Origin: an uncultured Rothia sp.
Lineage (GTDB): Bacteria; Actinomycetota; Actinomycetes; Actinomycetales; Micrococcaceae
Length of the DNA: 64,000 bases
NCBI RefSeq assembly: GCF_916715725.1
Contig: NZ_CAKAPD010000001.1
Coordinates: 62,001 to 126,000, forward strand
Direction of reading: 5' to 3'
The position numbers and the translations under genes were made by a program. Each line of letters opens with the position of its first letter. The stretch's first letter is position 1. Shown one piece after another: positions 60,608 through 64,000 of this stretch. The notes below the pieces were generated by a model, which was not told the origin of the DNA, ran no database searches, and worked only from the letters and a program-made list of their open reading frames with translations.

Positions 60608-62434
60608 TTAGCGCGGCGGCTCCACCGACACCAAACGGCCACGCACACCGGCAACGGTGAGCGCATCCTCAATATCGGGCAGCGGCGGCAAGTCCACCTG
60701 ATCCTCAAACTCGGCGCGTACCGCCTCCAGCAGGTGGCGGGTACCAATACCCACGCCCGCTGCGTCCGCGCCGGCGGTCAGCGCCTGCAGCTGCTCCTTA
60801 ATCGCCGCCTTCTTCGCGCGGTCCACAATATTGCGAATCACCGCGCCCGAAGCGAAATCGCCGCGGTACAGCGTGTGAGTGGACAGGTTCGCGCTCGCGC
60901 CAGAACCAACGACCATGGAAGAATCCACGGTCGCCACAGCGTACGCCGTGGAGGGGGTGCGCGCATACAGCTGACCTGTCGCCGCCGCAATCATCGCGGT
61001 CAGGGCGGCGCGGGTCGAACCGGCGGCTGCCACCTCCGCAGCGTCCAGGGGTAGGTCCTCGGTCAGGTACAGACCGAAAATCTCTGCCGCACCGGCGGCA
61101 TCCGGGCGGTTAATGCGGATCTTCAGGTCGAGTCGGCCCGGGCGCATCACCGCGGCATCAATCAGGTCTTCACGGTTGGTCGCACCAATAACAATGACGT
61201 TCTGCAGCGACTCCACACCATCAATTTCGGCAAGCAACTGCGGCACGATGGTCGTCTCAATATCGGAGGAACGACCCGAACCGCGCATACGGAACAGCGA
61301 CTCCATCTCGTCAAAGAACACGACGACCGGGTGACCCGCCTCCGCCTTCTCACGGGCGGCAACGAAAATATCGCGGATCTGACGCTCGGTCTCACCGACG
61401 AACTTATCGAGCAGCTCAGGGCCCTTAATGTTCAAGAAGTAGCCGCGAGTAGCCGAACCCGGGTTCAGCGCAGCCGCACGAGCCGCCAGGGAGTTCGCCA
61501 CAGCCTTAGCAATCATGGTCTTGCCGTTACCGGGAGGACCGTACAGCAGAATGCCCTTGGGCGGTGCCAGGTGGTAGCGCTCAAAAATCTCGGGGTGCAG
61601 GTACGGCAGCTCCACCGCGTCACGAATCTGCTCAATCTGCGCGCCCAGGCCACCAATCTGCTCGTAGGTGACGTCCGGAATCTCTTCCAGAACCAGCTCC
61701 TGCGAGCGGGAGGCGGGAACCTGCGAGGTCAGCATGCGGGTGCGTGTGTCGAGGGTGACCGCATCGCCGGTGCGCAGCTGCTCAATGTCGAGGGAACCAG
61801 CCACGCGCGCCACCTGCTGAGCACCCGAGGACGTATCAACCAGCACGCGCTGCTCATCCAGCACCTCGCGCACGGTCACCACGTCACCGAAAGGTTCGGT
61901 GTCCAGGGCGAGCACCGCCTCCGTCTTGTCGTTGAGCAGCACGGTCATGCCGGGGGTCAGCGTGGACAGGTCAATGAGCGGGGATACGGGAATACGCATC
62001 ATACGGCCGCTCACCTGCACGTCCAGGTAGGTGTCAATCTCGGCGGGGGTCTTATCGTCCGCGACCTGCTCGTAGGTCATGGTCTGACCCTCATGCACCG
62101 CCAGCACAATTGCCGAATTCAGCGGCGGCATGACGTTCTGCGACAGGGAGGCGCGCAGACGCTCTACCTGGTAGCGCATGCTGGTAATTGCCTCAACGAG
62201 CTTGCGGTTCTTCTCCCCCGCACCACGAATCTGTCGGCTCATATTGTCGCGGGTTGCCTCCGCCGCGGAGAGTCGACGCAGCACGGCGTCATACTCCTGC
62301 GCGCTGACAGGCTGACTGCCGGGCAGGGAGGTCGACCCGAAAGCAGCCGAGTAGTGCGGTGCCGCGCTGGCTGCACTATGGGCGGTGCCGTACTGGGGGG
62401 TTCCTGCCTGATCTGCAGATTCGTGGGTGGACAC
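60608..62434 (-). CDS. arc: AAA+ ATPase ARC (Mpa homologue)
   Basis: This 608-residue ring ATPase recognises Pup and unfolds pupylated proteins. A variable N-terminus leads into a coiled coil (about 45-95), OB-type domains (about 100-245) and the AAA+ module with GPPGNGKT, VVFFDEMESLF and GATNREDLID. It ends VSVEPPR, without the penultimate tyrosine (GQYL-type) by which Mpa opens the 20S proteasome. The start is GTG 62434, with AAAGGAG five bases upstream. It is the first pupylation gene, followed by dop. Confidence 0.94.
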   Translation of the reverse strand: MSTHESADQAGTPQYGTAHSAASAAPHYSAAFGSTSLPGSQPVSAQEYDAVLRRLSAAEATRDNMSRQIRGAGEKNRKLVEAITSMRYQVERLRASLSQNVMPPLNSAIVLAVHEGQTMTYEQVADDKTPAEIDTYLDVQVSGRMMRIPVSPLIDLSTLTPGMTVLLNDKTEAVLALDTEPFGDVVTVREVLDEQRVLVDTSSGAQQVARVAGSLDIEQLRTGDAVTLDTRTRMLTSQVPASRSQELVLEEIPDVTYEQIGGLGAQIEQIRDAVELPYLHPEIFERYHLAPPKGILLYGPPGNGKTMIAKAVANSLAARAAALNPGSATRGYFLNIKGPELLDKFVGETERQIRDIFVAAREKAEAGHPVVVFFDEMESLFRMRGSGRSSDIETTIVPQLLAEIDGVESLQNVIVIGATNREDLIDAAVMRPGRLDLKIRINRPDAAGAAEIFGLYLTEDLPLDAAEVAAAGSTRAALTAMIAAATGQLYARTPSTAYAVATVDSSMVVGSGASANLSTHTLYRGDFASGAVIRNIVDRAKKAAIKEQLQALTAGADAAGVGIGTRHLLEAVRAEFEDQVDLPPLPDIEDALTVAGVRGRLVSVEPPR

Positions 62435-62571
62435 GGTAGCTCCTTTAGCTGTTCGTCCTGTGTGGGAGGCTACTCGGTGCGGGTGGTTGGGCGCAACGAG
62501 TAGCCCGGTGAGTGCACTGCGGGGGCTCCAGGCAACGCCCGTGCCCCCGCAGGTCAAAGGTGGTTCATCAA

Positions 62572-63615
62572 TTATTCAGCAGACTCGATGCCGTTTTGTT
62601 CCAACGCAATCTCGTTCGCGCGTGCGGCGTGAGCGGCAAGGTTCTTCGCATCGCGTGCGGCGCGGCGAATCTTCTTATCGGTCACCTCACGCTCACCCAC
62701 GTTCATGGGAATCCACGCGTTCATATCCTCTTCAGAGAAGTCAGTCTTGGACGCGCGACGCTTCGGTGCCAGGCGTACCGCACCGTCAGCCAGGCGACGA
62801 GCCACCACCAGGAACGCGGTGTGTGCCACCATGCGGTGGTCGGGGCGGACCGCCAGGCCCTCCACGTGCCAGCCGCGAACAATGGTTTCGTCACATTCGG
62901 GTTCGGTGAAGCGGCCGTCCAGGCGCATGCCCTCAACCAGGCGGGACATCTGGGTCACGGTCGCAACGTAGCAGATGAGCACGCCGCCGGGTGCGAGCGC
63001 CTCCGCCACAGCGTCCAGGCACTCCCAGGGTGCGAGCATGTCGAGCACGACGCGGTCGACGCTGCCGGGCTCTTCAACCTGCGGCAGGGTGTCCTGCAGG
63101 TCGCCGATGCTCAGCTTCCACGCTGGGTGGGGGCCACCAAACATGGTCTCAATGTTGCCGCGGGCGACGTCTGCGAACTCTTCACGACGTTCGAAGGAGT
63201 GCACGCAACCGTAGTCGCCGACTGCACGCAGCAGCGCGATGGACAGTGCACCGGAGCCGACGCCGGCCTCGACGACGCGTGCGCCGGGGAAGATGTCTGC
63301 CTTGACGATGATCTGGGCGGCGTCCTTGGGGTAGACGACGGCTGCGCCGCGCGGCATGGAGAGCACGAAGTCCTTGTAGAGGGGGCGCAGCGCCTGGTAG
63401 AGGATGCCGTGAGTGTTGGCGATGACGGTGCCTTCGGGTGCGCCGATGAGGTCGTCGTGCTTGAGGAAGCCCTTGTGGGAGTGGTATTCGCCGCCTTCGG
63501 CGAGGGTGATGGTGGTGATGCGGCCGCGTTCGTCAGTGATTTGGACGCGCTCGCCGGGGCGGAAGGGGCCGCGGCGGTTGATTGCGCCGGTGGGGGTGTG
63601 GGTGCCGCTGCTCAC
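62572..63615 (-). CDS. trmI: tRNA (adenine-58-N1)-methyltransferase TrmI
   Basis: This 347-residue enzyme methylates A58 in the T loop of tRNAs using S-adenosylmethionine. It has an N-terminal beta domain (RRGPFRPGERVQI) and a Rossmann-like methyltransferase domain with VVEAGVGSGALSIALLRAVG, and DRVVLDMLAPWECL. The C-terminal 70 residues are charged and form an extension beyond the usual 280 residues. The start is GTG, with GAGGAG upstream. Its position next to arc is conserved in Mycobacterium. Confidence 0.93.
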   Translation of the reverse strand: MSSGTHTPTGAINRRGPFRPGERVQITDERGRITTITLAEGGEYHSHKGFLKHDDLIGAPEGTVIANTHGILYQALRPLYKDFVLSMPRGAAVVYPKDAAQIIVKADIFPGARVVEAGVGSGALSIALLRAVGDYGCVHSFERREEFADVARGNIETMFGGPHPAWKLSIGDLQDTLPQVEEPGSVDRVVLDMLAPWECLDAVAEALAPGGVLICYVATVTQMSRLVEGMRLDGRFTEPECDETIVRGWHVEGLAVRPDHRMVAHTAFLVVARRLADGAVRLAPKRRASKTDFSEEDMNAWIPMNVGEREVTDKKIRRAARDAKNLAAHAARANEIALEQNGIESAE

Positions 63616-63742
63616 GGGGTGATTCTCCTCGGGTTTGGGTCAGTCTGTGCTGTTCGCACTGTGCGGCGAACCGCGGGACGGAAAAAGTCCTTTTCTATTT
63701 TAGCGGAGTCTGCAAATCGGCTGTGGCGTGTTCCCCCGCGGG

Positions 63743-63776
63743 CGTGATAACCAGCGTGATAACCAGGCAGCTGGTT
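63743..63776. repeat. Tandem 12-base repeat merging into a small hairpin
   Basis: CGTGATAACCAG occurs twice in tandem (63743-63754 and 63755-63766). The second copy forms the left arm of AACCAG-GCAG-CTGGTT (63761-63776), followed by a TTTTT run. It resembles a terminator for a plus-strand transcript, yet no plus-strand gene lies upstream. The remaining bases from 63616 to 63906 hold one more weak hairpin (GCTGCCG/CGGCAGC at 63807-63850) and no gene. Confidence 0.5.
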
Positions 63777-63906
63777 TTTTGCGTGGTCAGCCGGTAGCGG
63801 TAGAAAGCTGCCGCATCACATGGAGGCGCAGAAAAGCGCAGGGCGGCAGCCACGGCTTACACCGTAGCGCCGCTCCTGCGTTTCAACGTTTTGTAGGGCG
63901 TTATCC

Positions 63907-64000
63907 CTAGAGGACCACGCCCAGGCGTGCCGCCAGGATGTCACGCACCAGCGCGCCACCGCCGACAGTGGTATCCGCCAGAGCCTTCACAGCCCACGCA
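63907..64000 (-). CDS. 3' end of an unidentified gene (partial)
   Basis: A minus-strand frame enters from the right edge and stops at TAG 63907-63909. About 30 C-terminal residues are visible, with TTVGGGALVRDILAARLG near the end. The Gly-rich turn and amphipathic ending look like real protein. In Mycobacterium a RecB-like nuclease gene precedes trmI, but the visible part is too short to identify. Confidence 0.5.
   Translation of the reverse strand, partial: AWAVKALADTTVGGGALVRDILAARLGVVL

Overview
This window is chromosomal DNA from a high-GC Gram-positive actinobacterium, most likely a Rothia species close to R. mucilaginosa (family Micrococcaceae). The evidence is the complete pupylation locus (arc, dop, pup, pafA, fused pafBC), RbpA, the SufR-SufB-SufD-SufC-SufT iron-sulfur operon, actinobacterial-only families (DUF3043, DUF6318, DUF4253), GC-rich codon use, and fermentation genes (L-lactate and butanediol dehydrogenase) that suit an oral facultative anaerobe. 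The genus call is inference from gene content, not from an alignment.

Layout. 0.2-2.3 kb: ABC-2 exporter on the minus strand. 2.4-7.4 kb: sufR and the suf operon, with no cysteine desulfurase. 7.5-8.3 kb: an Ltp-repeat surface protein behind a promoter whose spacer carries a G8 tract. 8.3-12.6 kb: small HD hydrolase, DUF4253 protein and the BioYMN biotin importer. 12.9-15.2 kb: ABC-F ATPase, then a mostly empty stretch holding a 28-residue ORF behind a structured leader. 15.3-22.1 kb: YdjM-like membrane protein, two SDR enzymes, ABC ATPase, SpoU methyltransferase, L31, LCP protein. 22.3-28.2 kb: HIRAN-like membrane protein, PepN, tRNA-Leu(GAG), butanediol dehydrogenase. 28.5-35.2 kb: M20 amidohydrolase with a His-rich stretch, lactate dehydrogenase, RecO, UppS, PyrD.

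35.3-37.5 kb is a sharply AT-rich, single-gene island encoding an AIPR-family protein with an Mrr-like nuclease signature at its N-terminus, with its own palindromic promoter region and a strong terminator. This is the clearest acquired, probably anti-phage, element in the window. 37.7-45.9 kb: lipoprotein, DUF3043 protein, M20 dipeptidase, ErpA, TrpD, NfeD/SPFH pair, RbpA, polyprenol-phosphate mannosyltransferase. 46.1-63.6 kb, all minus strand: amidohydrolase relative lacking its metal site, HelY helicase, TatC, TatA, PafBC, two FKBP isomerases, PafA, Pup, Dop, ARC and TrmI. The 20S proteasome genes prcBA are absent from their usual place, Pup already ends in GGE, and ARC lacks the C-terminal tyrosine motif used to dock on the proteasome, so this looks like pupylation without a proteasome.

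A recurring signal is a TAnnnT box placed 6 (once 7) bases before the start codon of seven genes, which predicts leaderless mRNAs. Many convergent or consecutive genes are separated by strong stem-loop terminators. No CRISPR array, rRNA, insertion sequence or prophage was seen. Start codons were moved inward from the longest frame wherever a ribosome-binding site or family N-terminus favoured it.
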